DNA of 62,805 bases from [Clostridium] citroniae WAL-17108 (GCF_000233455.1 NZ_JH376427.1:247690-310494), one strand, 5' to 3'; positions 25,158 through 34,180 are shown, numbered from the stretch's first letter. Notes: generated by a model from the sequence alone, not told the origin. A program made the numbers and translations.

Positions 25158-25514
25158 ATTAAAATCCTCCGTTCAAATCCGGGATCACCGGCATCACCAT
25201 GCCTGTCCGCAAAGGAGCAGGGCATGTAAAAATAATGCTCTAAGCACAACAAAACCAGCTGGTTATCCACCAACTGATGCATCCCATTCGTATCTTATAT
25301 TACTTATAATAACCGTACATTGTCATGAAGGCCCGTTCCCGGGCCTTCTCATTCCTCGCTGTGGCGCAATCACTGTCGCACTATGGTCCCTGGCCGGACA
25401 GGGTACTGATACGCTATCCGCGGCCAAATTCCCGGAGTCCTGCTCCGGAACATAAAATTCACAGGGTATCCGCACCCCGACCTGCCAGCAGCAAATGCAA
25501 TGGAAAACTCCAGC
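25158..25514 (-). other. Structured intergenic region between ireB and ruvX
   Basis: No gene is seen. On the minus strand it holds a perfect hairpin, GAAGGCCCG / CGGGCCTTC closed by GGAA (a GNRA-type loop), at 25327-25348. Farther on come possible promoter hexamers, a weaker hairpin around 25257-25275, and a CCGGAG/CTCCGG hairpin at 25432-25448 on the ireB side. None has a T-tract, so a processed or regulatory RNA segment is as likely as a terminator. Confidence 0.45.
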
Positions 25515-25775
25515 TTACCGCAAACGGGCATCAATATAGACAGCCATCAGTTCTTCCAGAATCTCATCCCGTTCCACTTTCATAATAAGACTTCTGGCGC
25601 CCTTATGGCTGGTAATATAAGTCGGGTCCCCAGACATGATATAACCCACGATCTGATTCACAGGGTTATATCCTTTCTCGGTCAAGGCAATATACACCTG
25701 CTCCAGCACATCACTAACTTCCATCTTCTTGTCCTGAACAGCCTGAAAATATTGAGTTTCTCTTATATTGCCCAT
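25515..25775 (-). CDS. ireB: IreB family regulatory phosphoprotein (DUF965)
   Basis: 86 residues covering the whole DUF965/IreB family, including VLEQVYIALTEKGYNPVNQI and GYIMSGDPTYITSHKGAR. In Enterococcus IreB is a substrate of the Ser/Thr kinase IreK and dampens cephalosporin resistance. The N-terminal threonine in IRETQYF is in the region phosphorylated there. The kinase is not in this window. The gene precedes ruvX and DUF1292, the conserved Firmicutes order. Minus-strand TATAAT near 25807 may be its promoter. Confidence 0.95.
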   Translation of the reverse strand: MGNIRETQYFQAVQDKKMEVSDVLEQVYIALTEKGYNPVNQIVGYIMSGDPTYITSHKGARSLIMKVERDEILEELMAVYIDARLR

Positions 25776-25939
25776 GTCATCACGTCCTTTAAGTATTCTT
25801 CTCTATTCTACATTATATTTTCATATTCGGCAATAGATAATTTTCTTAATTTTTTCTAATTATTGTCATATATTTGTAAAATTGCACACAATTTTTCCGT
25901 CAACCCGGGAATATGCGCCAATTTTCTAGAATATTCCTT

Positions 25940-27295
25940 TTATGGAAATGCAACCTGCAGCAGGTCATTTCCCAAAAGCCCCACTGCCTTCAGGGTATGG
26001 ATCGTCCCTTGAAGCCCGTCCCCTTCCGGCCCGTTCACCGCAAGGGCGGCTTTTACATACTGAGGTGTGTGTCCCACCATATACATGTTCCCTTCCACCT
26101 CCACCATTTCCTCAAAAAGCACGGATACCTGTCCGCCTATAAACCATTCCCTGTACTCCTTTGACATGGCTGCCTCCAGATCAAGGAGCACATCGCTGCG
26201 GGCCGCCTTAACAGGCTCCGGGACCTGATCCGGCATGTCCGCGGCCCTGGTGCCTCCGCGTCTGGAGTATTTAAATACATGCATTTCAAAAAAATGCACC
26301 TGCTCCAGGAACTCCCTGGTGGCTGTAAATTCCTCCTGCGTTTCTCCCGGAAATCCCACGATCACATCCGTTGTAATGGCAGGATGGTCAAAACAGCTTC
26401 TCAGGATATTGCACCGCTCCATGTAATCCTGGGTGGTATAATGACGGTTCATCCGTTTCAGCGTCTCGCTGCAGCCGCTCTGCAGGGACAGATGGAAATG
26501 GGGGCAGAACTTGGAAAGCCCGGCCAGTATTCCGGCAAATTCCACAGTGATGATCCTTGGCTCCAGGGAACCCAGCCGGATCCGCTCCAGGCCGGGGATC
26601 TCATGGATCCTTAGGATCAGGTCCAAAAGGGCTGTGTGGTCCCAATCTCCTCCCTGTACCGGGCCGTCCGACAGGTGTTCGATGCCGTAGGAACTGAGAT
26701 GGATCCCTGTGAGCACCACTTCCTTATAGCCCTGGGCCACCAGTCCCTTCACTTCCTCCACCACGTCCTCCGGATTCCGGCTTCTCACCCTGCCTCTGGC
26801 ATAGGGAATGATACAGTAGCTGCAAAACTGGTTGCATCCGTCCTGCACCTTGATAAACGCCCTGCTGTGGCCGGAGATCCTGCTCACCCGCATGGACTCA
26901 TACTCATTGGTATGGTCGATATCCAGGACATGGGCTTTGGAATCCTCCCGCCCTTCCAGGTATCCGTCCAGGATCCGGGCCAGCTGCGCCTTTTGATTAT
27001 TTCCTATGATCACGTCCACACACCCGTCCTTTTCCAGGATGTCGGCCGCCACCTGGACATAGCATCCGGCTGCCACCACCACGGAATCCGGGTTTATCCG
27101 TTTAGCCCGGTGAAGCATCTGTCGTGATTTTTTATCCGCTACATTTGTAACGGAACATGTATTGATGATATAGACATCGGCCTTCTGGTCAAAGGGCACG
27201 ATCTCATATCCGTGCTCCTCCAGCTGCTGCTGCATGGCCTCCGCCTCATAAGCATTTACTTTGCATCCCAGGTTATGAAGGGCTGCTTTCGGCAT
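25940..27295 (-). CDS. mtaB: tRNA ms2t6A methylthiotransferase MtaB
   Basis: 451 residues; a radical-SAM enzyme that adds a methylthio group to t6A37 of ANN-decoding tRNAs. The N-terminal UPF0004 domain starts ALHNLGCKVNAYEAEAM with further cluster cysteines in INTCSVTN and AAGCYVQ. The radical-SAM triad is CNQFCSYC (about residue 165). VGFPGETQEEF and a C-terminal TRAM domain follow. ATG 27295 has AGGAGG seven bases upstream; the frame extends to 27343 without one. Confidence 0.96.
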   Translation of the reverse strand: MPKAALHNLGCKVNAYEAEAMQQQLEEHGYEIVPFDQKADVYIINTCSVTNVADKKSRQMLHRAKRINPDSVVVAAGCYVQVAADILEKDGCVDVIIGNNQKAQLARILDGYLEGREDSKAHVLDIDHTNEYESMRVSRISGHSRAFIKVQDGCNQFCSYCIIPYARGRVRSRNPEDVVEEVKGLVAQGYKEVVLTGIHLSSYGIEHLSDGPVQGGDWDHTALLDLILRIHEIPGLERIRLGSLEPRIITVEFAGILAGLSKFCPHFHLSLQSGCSETLKRMNRHYTTQDYMERCNILRSCFDHPAITTDVIVGFPGETQEEFTATREFLEQVHFFEMHVFKYSRRGGTRAADMPDQVPEPVKAARSDVLLDLEAAMSKEYREWFIGGQVSVLFEEMVEVEGNMYMVGHTPQYVKAALAVNGPEGDGLQGTIHTLKAVGLLGNDLLQVAFP

Positions 27296-27400
27296 GTTAA
27301 AACCTCCTTTTAAATCCGGCTGTGAGTTCCGTTTTTTACCCATAGCTGAACTGTAACCAAATTACCAGTTTGTTACTAAATTTTTCATGCAATCTCACTA

Positions 27401-27429
27401 TTGACTTTTACCCCTCCGGTCTGTAGTAT
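27401..27429 (+). promoter_or_regulatory. Promoter of the HPr-like gene
   Basis: TTGACT (27401-27406), 17-base spacer, TAGTAT (27424-27429), about 48 bases before the expected start region of the transcript's gene at 27484. Confidence 0.65.
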
Positions 27430-27483
27430 TAAAGCAAAGCAGTTTACTGCAATCCAACACACACCACAAGGAGGGTTCTTCGT

Positions 27484-27717
27484 ATGAAAACAGTTCGCAT
27501 TTCGTTAAATTCCATTGACAAGGTTAAGTCATTTGTAAATGATTTATCCAAGTTTGATGTTGATTTTGATCTGGTTTCCGGCAGATATGTTATTGACGCA
27601 AAGTCCATTATGGGCATCTTCAGCCTGGATCTGTCCAAGCCTATTGACCTTAATATCCATGCTGAGAGCGATGTTGATACTATTCTGGGTATCCTGGCTC
27701 CATACATCATTGACTGA
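27484..27717 (+). CDS. HPr-family protein lacking the active-site histidine loop
   Basis: 77 residues. The second half aligns with HPr: VSGRYVIDAKSIMGIFSLDL corresponds to the NGKTVNLKSIMGVMSLGI region and keeps the regulatory serine (Ser41 here, Ser46 in HPr). The segment that should read GIHARPA with phosphorylatable His15 is missing; the sequence passes from SLNSID straight to KVKSFVN. It therefore cannot take phosphate from enzyme I at His15, but could be phosphorylated on serine by HPr kinase, like Crh. It is monocistronic, with a strong promoter, AAGGAGGG and a strong terminator. Confidence 0.85.
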   Translation: MKTVRISLNSIDKVKSFVNDLSKFDVDFDLVSGRYVIDAKSIMGIFSLDLSKPIDLNIHAESDVDTILGILAPYIID

Positions 27718-27780
27718 TCTGCGGATTACATCTAAAGCGTGGACATGAACCACGCTGTTATATTGATCCTGAATGAATCA

Positions 27781-27807
27781 AGAGTCTGCCATGGCAGACT
27801 CTTTTTT
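27781..27807 (+). terminator. Terminator of the HPr-like gene
   Basis: Perfect inverted repeat AGAGTCTGCC / GGCAGACTCT (27781-27802), immediately followed by a run of Ts. Confidence 0.92.
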
Positions 27808-27828
27808 GTGTTTCTGAATGATTCCTTG

Positions 27829-27876
27829 TTCACTGAGATCATCCTTCACTGAGGTTATCCTTCACTGAGGTTATCC
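27829..27876. repeat. Three tandem 16-bp units at the 3' end of thiI
   Basis: Units at 27829-27844, 27845-27860 and 27861-27876. The last two are identical (TTCACTGAGGTTATCC) and the first differs at three positions. The thiI stop codon (27871-27873) lies within the third unit, so slippage here could change the end of ThiI only slightly. Confidence 0.8.
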
Positions 27877-29055
27877 TTCGCAGAGGATCTTCTCCGTTGT
27901 TTCAAGGGCGGTTTCCACCATCTGTTCAATCTTCTCCTCCAGCTTGCGCTCTGAACTGTGGATCACATTGATATTGGGTTTTGTTACAGGATGCTTTGCC
28001 ACAAAAATGGTGCAGCAGTCCTCAAACGGCTGTATGGATGTCTCAAAGGTCCCGATCTTTTCAGACACATCCACGATCTCCTGCTTGTCAAATCCGATCA
28101 CGGGGCGGAATACCGGCATGGTGCACACCTCATTGGTGGCTGCCAGGGACTGTACTGTCTGGGAGGCCACCTGGCCGATGCTCTCCCCTGTGATCAGGGC
28201 AATGGCGCCATTTTGTTCCGCAATGGTCTGGGCAATGCGCATCATGTACCTGCGCATGATAATGGTCAGCTCCTCATGGGGGCATTTGTCATAGATATAA
28301 AGCTGGATGTCGGTAAAGTTCACCACATGGAGCATGATGGGGCCTGCATAGCGGGCAACCAGGTTGGCCAGATCCACCACCTTCTGCTTAGCCCTGTCGC
28401 TGGTATAAGGCGGAGCGTGGAAATACACCGCATCGATCTTCACGCCGCGCTTGGCGATCATATAACCGGCCACCGGACTGTCAATACCGCCTGACAGTAA
28501 GAGCATGGCCTTTCCGTTGGTTCCCACCGGCATACCGCCCGGTCCGGGAATCTTTACAGAGAACAGGTTGATCTTCTGGCGCACCTCCACATGGAGAAGC
28601 ACATCCGGATGGTGTACATCCACCTTCATCTGGGGAAACGCCTCCAGGATCACCTCTCCCAGATCCCTGTTGATCTGGTCCGAGGTCACCGGATACTGCT
28701 TGTCCCCTCTTCTGGCATCCACCTTAAATGTAATGTTCTTATCAGGATAGACCTGGTCCATGTAATCCCTCACATGCTGCTTCAGGTTCTCATAATCCTT
28801 GTCATCAATCTGGACCATGGGGCAGATATCCGCAATACCGAATACCCGTTTCAGGGCTTCCACGGTGTCATCATAATCATATTCCCCTTCTGCTTTTACG
28901 TAAATACGGCCTGACTCCTTTGACACCTCGAACCGGCCGTCCACATCGCGCAGGGCATAGCGGATCTGTTTTACCAGCGCGTCCTCAAACATATAGCGGT
29001 TCTTTCCCTTGGTTCCGATCTCCGCGTACTTAATTAAAAATGAATGGTACTGCAT
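27871..29055 (-). CDS. thiI: tRNA 4-thiouridine synthase ThiI (no rhodanese domain)
   Basis: 394 residues; transfers sulfur to U8 of tRNA and may serve thiazole synthesis. An N-terminal ferredoxin-like plus THUMP region (about 1-165) precedes the PP-loop ATPase motif SGGIDSPVAGYM (about 185-196). The C-terminal rhodanese domain of the 482-residue E. coli protein is absent, as in Bacillus-type ThiI, which receives sulfur directly from a dedicated cysteine desulfurase. That partner is the gene 13 nt upstream. AAAGAGG precedes the ATG. Confidence 0.96.
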   Translation of the reverse strand: MQYHSFLIKYAEIGTKGKNRYMFEDALVKQIRYALRDVDGRFEVSKESGRIYVKAEGEYDYDDTVEALKRVFGIADICPMVQIDDKDYENLKQHVRDYMDQVYPDKNITFKVDARRGDKQYPVTSDQINRDLGEVILEAFPQMKVDVHHPDVLLHVEVRQKINLFSVKIPGPGGMPVGTNGKAMLLLSGGIDSPVAGYMIAKRGVKIDAVYFHAPPYTSDRAKQKVVDLANLVARYAGPIMLHVVNFTDIQLYIYDKCPHEELTIIMRRYMMRIAQTIAEQNGAIALITGESIGQVASQTVQSLAATNEVCTMPVFRPVIGFDKQEIVDVSEKIGTFETSIQPFEDCCTIFVAKHPVTKPNINVIHSSERKLEEKIEQMVETALETTEKILCEG

Positions 29056-29068
29056 CTTATACCTCTTT

Positions 29069-30217
29069 CTATCTGTATCTTCTCAGTGCGGGAAGGATCT
29101 CCTCCAATACACCGATACAATAATCAACTTCCTCTATTGTGTTAAACATTCCAAAACTGAACCTGAGTGTGGAATCCAGAAGTTCTTTCTTTACCCCGAT
29201 GGCCTTCAGCGTCCCGCTGATGGCAGGATGGTTGGATGAACAGGCAGAGCCTGAGGACACGTAGATTCCTCTGTCCTCCAGGGCGTGGAGCAGAACCTCG
29301 CTCCTCACTCCCTCAAAACTGGCGCTGACGATCTGGGGAGCGCTCTCCCCTCCCTTTAAGCTGTTCACCGTAACGCCTTCCAGCTGTTCCATCCTGTGGA
29401 TCATATGATCCTTCAGTCCGGTGATATAGTCCACCTTAACCTGATGGTCCGTGTACATTTCCTTTGCCGCAGCTCCCATGCCCGCGATGCCGGGAACATT
29501 TTCCGTGCCCGAGCGCATATCCTTTTGCTGGCCGCCCCCGTAGAGCAGGGGGCGCATCTTTACCCCCGGCGCAATGTACAGGAAACCGACCCCTTTGGGA
29601 CCATGGATCTTGTGGGCGCTGACACTCAGCAGGTCAATGCCCTGTTTTGCGGGACGGATCACCAGCTTGCCATAAGCCTGGATGGCGTCCACATGAAACA
29701 GGGTGTTGGGATTCTTTCCATGGATCAGGGCTGCGATCTCATCCACAGGTTCGATGGCTCCCATCTCATTGTTCACATACATGATGGACACAAGGATGGT
29801 ATCCGGGCGGACGGACCGCTCCAGTTCCTCCAGGGAAATGTGGCCCTTATGATCCACTGACAGGTAAGTCACCTCAAACCCCTGCTGTTCCAAAAACGCC
29901 AGGGGATTGTACACCGAAGCGTGCTCGATCCTGGTGCTGATGATATGTTTTCCCGCCCTCTGATTGGCCATGGCCGTACCAATGAGGGCCATGTTATTGG
30001 ATTCCGTGCCGCCGGAGGTAAAGAGGATCTCCTTATCCTTTACCTTTAAGGTCTTTGCTATATCAGCAGCCGCCTGGCGCACATACCGCTCCGCCTCCAT
30101 GCCCTTTCTGTGCTTGGCAGAGGGATTGCCGTAATCCTCTGTCATCACCTTTACCACCACGTCCCGCACACTGTCAAATACCCGGGTAGTGGCTGAGTTA
30201 TCAAAATATGCTTCCAT
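29069..30217 (-). CDS. Cysteine desulfurase (NifS/IscS family, NifZ-like)
   Basis: 382 residues, PLP-dependent, releasing sulfur from cysteine as enzyme persulfide. It starts EAYFDNSATTRVFDSV. The PLP lysine is in SVSAHKIHGPKGVGFLY (about residue 203). The active-site cysteine loop SSGSACSSNHPA (about 325-336) is the short-loop form. The order desulfurase-thiI with a 13-nt gap matches the Bacillus nifZ-thiI pair, so its main role is probably tRNA thiolation rather than general Fe-S assembly. Confidence 0.95.
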   Translation of the reverse strand: MEAYFDNSATTRVFDSVRDVVVKVMTEDYGNPSAKHRKGMEAERYVRQAAADIAKTLKVKDKEILFTSGGTESNNMALIGTAMANQRAGKHIISTRIEHASVYNPLAFLEQQGFEVTYLSVDHKGHISLEELERSVRPDTILVSIMYVNNEMGAIEPVDEIAALIHGKNPNTLFHVDAIQAYGKLVIRPAKQGIDLLSVSAHKIHGPKGVGFLYIAPGVKMRPLLYGGGQQKDMRSGTENVPGIAGMGAAAKEMYTDHQVKVDYITGLKDHMIHRMEQLEGVTVNSLKGGESAPQIVSASFEGVRSEVLLHALEDRGIYVSSGSACSSNHPAISGTLKAIGVKKELLDSTLRFSFGMFNTIEEVDYCIGVLEEILPALRRYR

Positions 30218-30363
30218 CCTTTATCTCCTTACATTCTTCATCCACAAAGTTTCTGTGCACCCCCGTAATCTCCCGGCAAAAAATCAGCCGCAAAATGGGT
30301 GCCGGTGCGGCTCCCGGAGTACACTTCTTATAAAAAGGAAAGTGATCGGCCTCCAATGCCAGT

Positions 30364-31113
30364 TCACAGAGCCCCCTCCAGACGCATCATGATCACCGAC
30401 AGCATAGCCAGTCCGGCCGTCTCTGTCCTGAGGATCCGTTTCCCCAGGCTCACCGGACGGACGCCCATTTCCAGCGCCTGCCGGATCTCACGTTCATCAA
30501 AGCCTCCCTCAGGGCCGATGAACACTGCAATGTCCTGCCCCGGTCCGATGCGGGCAAGTTCTTTCCTGCTCCCCTCCATGCCGGACTCCTGTTCGTAGGG
30601 GATCAGGCGCACCTCAAACCGCTCCTGCCGTACATGTTCAAATGCCTCTGCCAGGCTCATCACTCCCATGACCGCCGGCACCACACTGCGTTTGGACTGT
30701 TTGGCCGCGCTCTCTGCAATAGCCTGCCAGCGTCCAACCTTGGCCGCTTCCTTTTTAGGGTCCAGCTTTACCACCGTATTCTTTGTGGCAACCGGCACGA
30801 TCCTGAACGCGCCCAGTTCCACTGCCTTCTGGATGATCAGATCCATCTTATCAGATTTGGGCAGTCCCTGAAAGAGCCAGATTCTGGAAGGCAGCTCCCG
30901 CCCCTCATTGCTCACGGACCGGATACCGGCTTCCACCGCCTCACTGTCAATGGAAATGATGCTGCAGGTGTAATCCTTTCCCGTACCGTCACTGATCAGC
31001 ACCTGCTCCCCCGGTTTCATGCGCAGGACATTCTTCATATGGTTCACATCCGGTCCCACGATCCGTATCCCATCACCCAGAACCTGTTCCGGGCCCACAA
31101 AAAAATGATGCAT
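30364..31113 (-). CDS. rsmE: 16S rRNA m3U1498 methyltransferase RsmE
   Basis: 249 residues of the SPOUT class. The N-terminal PUA-like domain begins MHHFFVGPEQ. The C-terminal knotted SAM-binding site is FIGPEGGFDEREIRQALEMG (about 190-210), followed by LGKRILRTETAGLAMLS. ATG 31113 follows GAGG. The frame is open to 31155 but would overlap prmA. It starts 12 nt after prmA ends, the usual prmA-rsmE order. Confidence 0.96.
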   Translation of the reverse strand: MHHFFVGPEQVLGDGIRIVGPDVNHMKNVLRMKPGEQVLISDGTGKDYTCSIISIDSEAVEAGIRSVSNEGRELPSRIWLFQGLPKSDKMDLIIQKAVELGAFRIVPVATKNTVVKLDPKKEAAKVGRWQAIAESAAKQSKRSVVPAVMGVMSLAEAFEHVRQERFEVRLIPYEQESGMEGSRKELARIGPGQDIAVFIGPEGGFDEREIRQALEMGVRPVSLGKRILRTETAGLAMLSVIMMRLEGAL

Positions 31114-31124
31114 GGCGTTTCCTC

Positions 31125-32081
31125 TTATTTCTTTCTGGCAGTGACAGATACCCATTCACCCTGGTAAGTCACTTCCACTACTTCCAGCTCCCCGCACCGG
31201 GCAAATGCTGCCTTTACTGCTTCTTCCTTCATATTGATAATACCTGAGGTGATAAAATATCCCCCCTTCTTTAAATGGGCGGGAATCTCGTCCACCAGCA
31301 TAATGATCACATCCGCCAGGATATTGGCCACAACCACATCATACTTATCATACCCGGCCCAGTCCTTCACATCCCTGTCATCAATGATATTTCCCTGGAC
31401 TACATGGAATCTGTCAGTGGAAATGCTGTTGGCCTCCAGGTTCTCCCCCACTGCGGTGATGGCATTTTCATCCAGGTCCGTGCCCCAGACTTCCTTTGCC
31501 CCCAGCTTTAAGGCAGTAATCCCCAGGATCCCGCTTCCTGTCCCCACGTCCAGCACCAGGGTATCCTTATCCACCCGCTTTTCCAGCTGGCCTATACACA
31601 GCTGGGTTGTCTCATGCATTCCGGTTCCAAATGCAGTGCCCGGATCAATCTGCACCAGCAGCTTATCCTTGTGCTCCTCCGGCACGGTCTCCCAGGTGGG
31701 CTTGATCAGGATATGGTCCACGGTAAAGGGCTTAAAGTATTGTTTCCAGTTGTTGATCCAGTCCTTATCCTCTGTCTCGCCCGCCGTGATAATCCTGGCT
31801 CCCAGATCCGTGAACAGGGAGAGCTCATCCAGCCCCTCCTCCACCTTTTTAAGGATCTCCTCCACATCCGCATCATCATCCAGGTAAAAGCTTACCTTGG
31901 CGATCCCCTCATCCGGGGGCAGTTCAGGGAGGATATCGATAAACATCCCCTTTGTCTCCTTCTCAGTCAAGGGAATATTGTCCTCGATCTCGATTCCTTC
32001 TATTCCAATGTCATCAAACATGCTGCTCACCAGGTCCACCGCTTCCGTGGTGGTAGTTAATGTGAATTTTTTCCATTTCAT
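31125..32081 (-). CDS. prmA: Ribosomal protein L11 methyltransferase PrmA
   Basis: 318 residues; trimethylates ribosomal protein L11. The N-terminal substrate-binding region (1-120) is followed by GTAFGTGMHETTQLCIGQLE, SAM motif I LVLDVGTGSGILGITALKLGA-type strand and VVANILADVIIMLVDEIP. AGGAG lies before the ATG. It lies upstream of rsmE in the same transcript and 62 nt downstream of the TSUP permease gene. Confidence 0.97.
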   Translation of the reverse strand: MKWKKFTLTTTTEAVDLVSSMFDDIGIEGIEIEDNIPLTEKETKGMFIDILPELPPDEGIAKVSFYLDDDADVEEILKKVEEGLDELSLFTDLGARIITAGETEDKDWINNWKQYFKPFTVDHILIKPTWETVPEEHKDKLLVQIDPGTAFGTGMHETTQLCIGQLEKRVDKDTLVLDVGTGSGILGITALKLGAKEVWGTDLDENAITAVGENLEANSISTDRFHVVQGNIIDDRDVKDWAGYDKYDVVVANILADVIIMLVDEIPAHLKKGGYFITSGIINMKEEAVKAAFARCGELEVVEVTYQGEWVSVTARKK

Positions 32082-32143
32082 CTGCTATTCTCCTATCCAG
32101 TCTATCTTTTCAATCACTGTTTCCATCTATCTGTTATCTTCAC

Positions 32144-32899
32144 TTAATTTCCGCTGAGAATCTTTACAAACAGCACAGCCAGTACCAGAAGCACCACCGG
32201 ACGCACTACCTTTTGTCCGTCATGGGCCACCATTCCCGCCCCGATGTAGTGGCCCGCAATGGAACACACGCCAGCCGTAAGGCCCAGGGGATAAAATACA
32301 TTTCCCGTAAAAATGAATGTTGCCAGTGCAGCTATATTGGAAGCCAGGTTAATAACCTTGGTCTGGGCAGAAGCACTGCGAGTATCCAGCCCTGCTGCTC
32401 CTGTGAGTATGAGGATCAGGAACGTCCCTGTTCCCGGCCCGTAAAATCCATCGTAGCCGCCCACAAAAAATGCAGCCAGCACGCAGATGGCAAATACCTT
32501 TTTGTCCGATATCACGCCTGTCCTTTTGCCTGCCCCCATATCCTTATTCCTGAGCACGTAAAATGCAACGATCGGAAGAATCAGGATCATCATGTGTTTG
32601 ATGACCGTCTCCGGCACCATCAATGCCAGGTGTGCGCCAAGGGACGATCCCACCAGAGCCGCCGCTGCGGAACATGCGGCCATGAACATTTTTCCCTTAA
32701 GGTATCCGTGCTTTGCAAACCTGGCCGTGGATACCACGGTTCCCATGGCGGAGCTCAGCTTGTTGGTTCCCAATGCCACATGGGCAGGAACCCCTGCAAT
32801 GAGATACGCGGGCAAAGCAATGAGCCCGCCTCCTCCGGCAATGGAATCCACCAGTCCGGCAACAAAAACAAGCGGGCACACAATAAGATACTGTATCAT
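32144..32899 (-). CDS. TSUP-family permease (TauE/SafE)
   Basis: 251 residues, about eight membrane segments with the family features FVAGLVDSIAGGGGLIALPAYL near the N-terminus and VGGYDGFYGPGTGTFLILIL in the second half (an inverted-repeat fold). TSUP proteins export or import sulfite, sulfoacetate or other small organosulfur anions. Nearby thiI and the desulfurase handle sulfur, but the substrate is not determined by sequence. A strong promoter lies upstream. Confidence 0.9.
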   Translation of the reverse strand: MIQYLIVCPLVFVAGLVDSIAGGGGLIALPAYLIAGVPAHVALGTNKLSSAMGTVVSTARFAKHGYLKGKMFMAACSAAAALVGSSLGAHLALMVPETVIKHMMILILPIVAFYVLRNKDMGAGKRTGVISDKKVFAICVLAAFFVGGYDGFYGPGTGTFLILILTGAAGLDTRSASAQTKVINLASNIAALATFIFTGNVFYPLGLTAGVCSIAGHYIGAGMVAHDGQKVVRPVVLLVLAVLFVKILSGN

Positions 32900-32940
32900 G
32901 ATTTAATCCCCTTTTCCTAACACGCGCTAAAACAACCTTT

Positions 32941-32969
32941 ATATTATCACATAATAAATGCACTGGCAA
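32941..32969 (-). promoter_or_regulatory. Promoter of the TSUP-prmA-rsmE operon
   Basis: Minus-strand TTGCCA (32964-32969), 17-base spacer, TGATAATAT (hexamer 32941-32946) with an extended -10. The remainder of the 32900-33346 gap holds one terminator and nothing else that can be supported. Confidence 0.65.
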
Positions 32970-33247
32970 TAAGCGGCAATTTTTTTTTGCAATAAAAAAA
33001 GCGCATCCTGCATTAACATTATGAACGGATGAATGATAACTGCCAGGGGCCGGGGATTCCGGCACATATTAATTTGACCGCCCCCGCCGCACTGCGGGCA
33101 GGCAGGTAAAAGAAATTTCCTGATTGCATTACAACTCCATCACACACACCGGATGGTACGGACCCAGGCAGAAATTTCAGTCTACAAATGACAGATGATA
33201 CAAAAGAGGAGATACTACTTCTGGTCGTATAAAAATACATGAGGATA

Positions 33248-33299
33248 AAAAACAGAGCGCTGAACACTTGCTTGCCGCAGGAGTCAGGGCTCTGTTTTT
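33248..33299 (-). terminator. Terminator after the wall-binding protein gene
   Basis: Stem AAAAACAGAGC (33248-33258) / GCTCTGTTTTT (33289-33299) with a 30-nt loop; six Ts follow on the minus strand. It could also work on the plus strand. Confidence 0.8.
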
Positions 33300-33346
33300 A
33301 TTTATGGGACGGGGCCGCAGACCGCATGATCATCCTAACGCCTCTC

Positions 33347-34066
33347 TCACTGGAGGAGCGCACCATCGGGCCCTACCTGGTATCCATCGGGAGTGGCGGT
33401 GTTAGTGTAGAGCCTTCCCATGGTTCCGTCCGACTGGGTGTTAAAATAGTAGGAGCGGCCGTCTATGACCTGCCATCCTGTGCGCATCATGCCCAGGGTG
33501 CCGTCATCCACCGGGTTCAGGTAGTATTTGTTCCCGTCCCCGTCCGTGAACCAGCCGGTGACCATGTATCCGCTCTGGTCAAAGCGGTACCAGCGGCTGT
33601 GGATCAGCTGCCAGCCATTGGACAGCCAGCTGCCGCCGTAGAGCTGGAACCACCAGCCGTTGGGACTGTATCTCCAGCCCTGTCCGTACTGGGCGCCTGG
33701 TCCGCCGCTGTAATACCACCAGTCATCATCATCCCAATCATCGTCATCATCATCCCAGTCCCACCAGTAATTTGGGTCGAACTCATAGGTTGAGGTGTCC
33801 GGAACATTGGTGTTAAAGCCCGGATAGGACCGGACCGTGTTATCTGATGTCACCTGGGCATTGCCTTGGGTGCCTGAGGGGCCGCCGTAGTCATAGACGC
33901 CTGAATAGCCGGTCCCATAGTCGTAATTCACCCCCGGACCTCCCCTGTAATAATCATTGTAATACCGGCTGTCCCCCGGCCCATAGGCCATGGCGGTTCC
34001 TGCCCCCAAACCGGATAATACTGTTATGGCTGCCATCAACAGCGCTCCGGAACATATTTTTCTCAT
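33347..34066 (-). CDS. Secreted protein with cell-wall-binding repeats and acidic-aromatic tract
   Basis: 239 residues. A signal peptide ends near AMA-Y (residue 27). Residues 30-65 are Tyr/Gly/Asp-rich. Residues 99-119 form an unusual run made only of Trp, Asp and Tyr with one Ser nearby. Residues 125-235 contain two to three choline-binding-type (CW_binding) repeats, seen as GWQLIHSRWYRFDQSGYMVTGWF and GWQVIDGRSYYFN. No enzymatic domain is present. It is probably displayed on the cell surface. Upstream promoters overlap those of the ABC exporter. Confidence 0.8.
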   Translation of the reverse strand: MRKICSGALLMAAITVLSGLGAGTAMAYGPGDSRYYNDYYRGGPGVNYDYGTGYSGVYDYGGPSGTQGNAQVTSDNTVRSYPGFNTNVPDTSTYEFDPNYWWDWDDDDDDWDDDDWWYYSGGPGAQYGQGWRYSPNGWWFQLYGGSWLSNGWQLIHSRWYRFDQSGYMVTGWFTDGDGNKYYLNPVDDGTLGMMRTGWQVIDGRSYYFNTQSDGTMGRLYTNTATPDGYQVGPDGALLQ

Positions 34067-34150
34067 GATGTTCTCCTCTTTTCCCCATGGTATGTTCTAC
34101 CAACTCTATAATGTGCTTTACCAACGCTCAAGTTTATTTCAATACAAGAA

Positions 34151-34180
34151 AGTATACCACAAGTATATTGACATTTTCAA
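34151..34180 (-). promoter_or_regulatory. Promoter of the wall-binding protein gene
   Basis: Minus-strand TTGAAA (34175-34180), 18-base spacer, TATACT (34151-34156). It overlaps the -35 region of the divergent ABC promoter. Confidence 0.5.
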
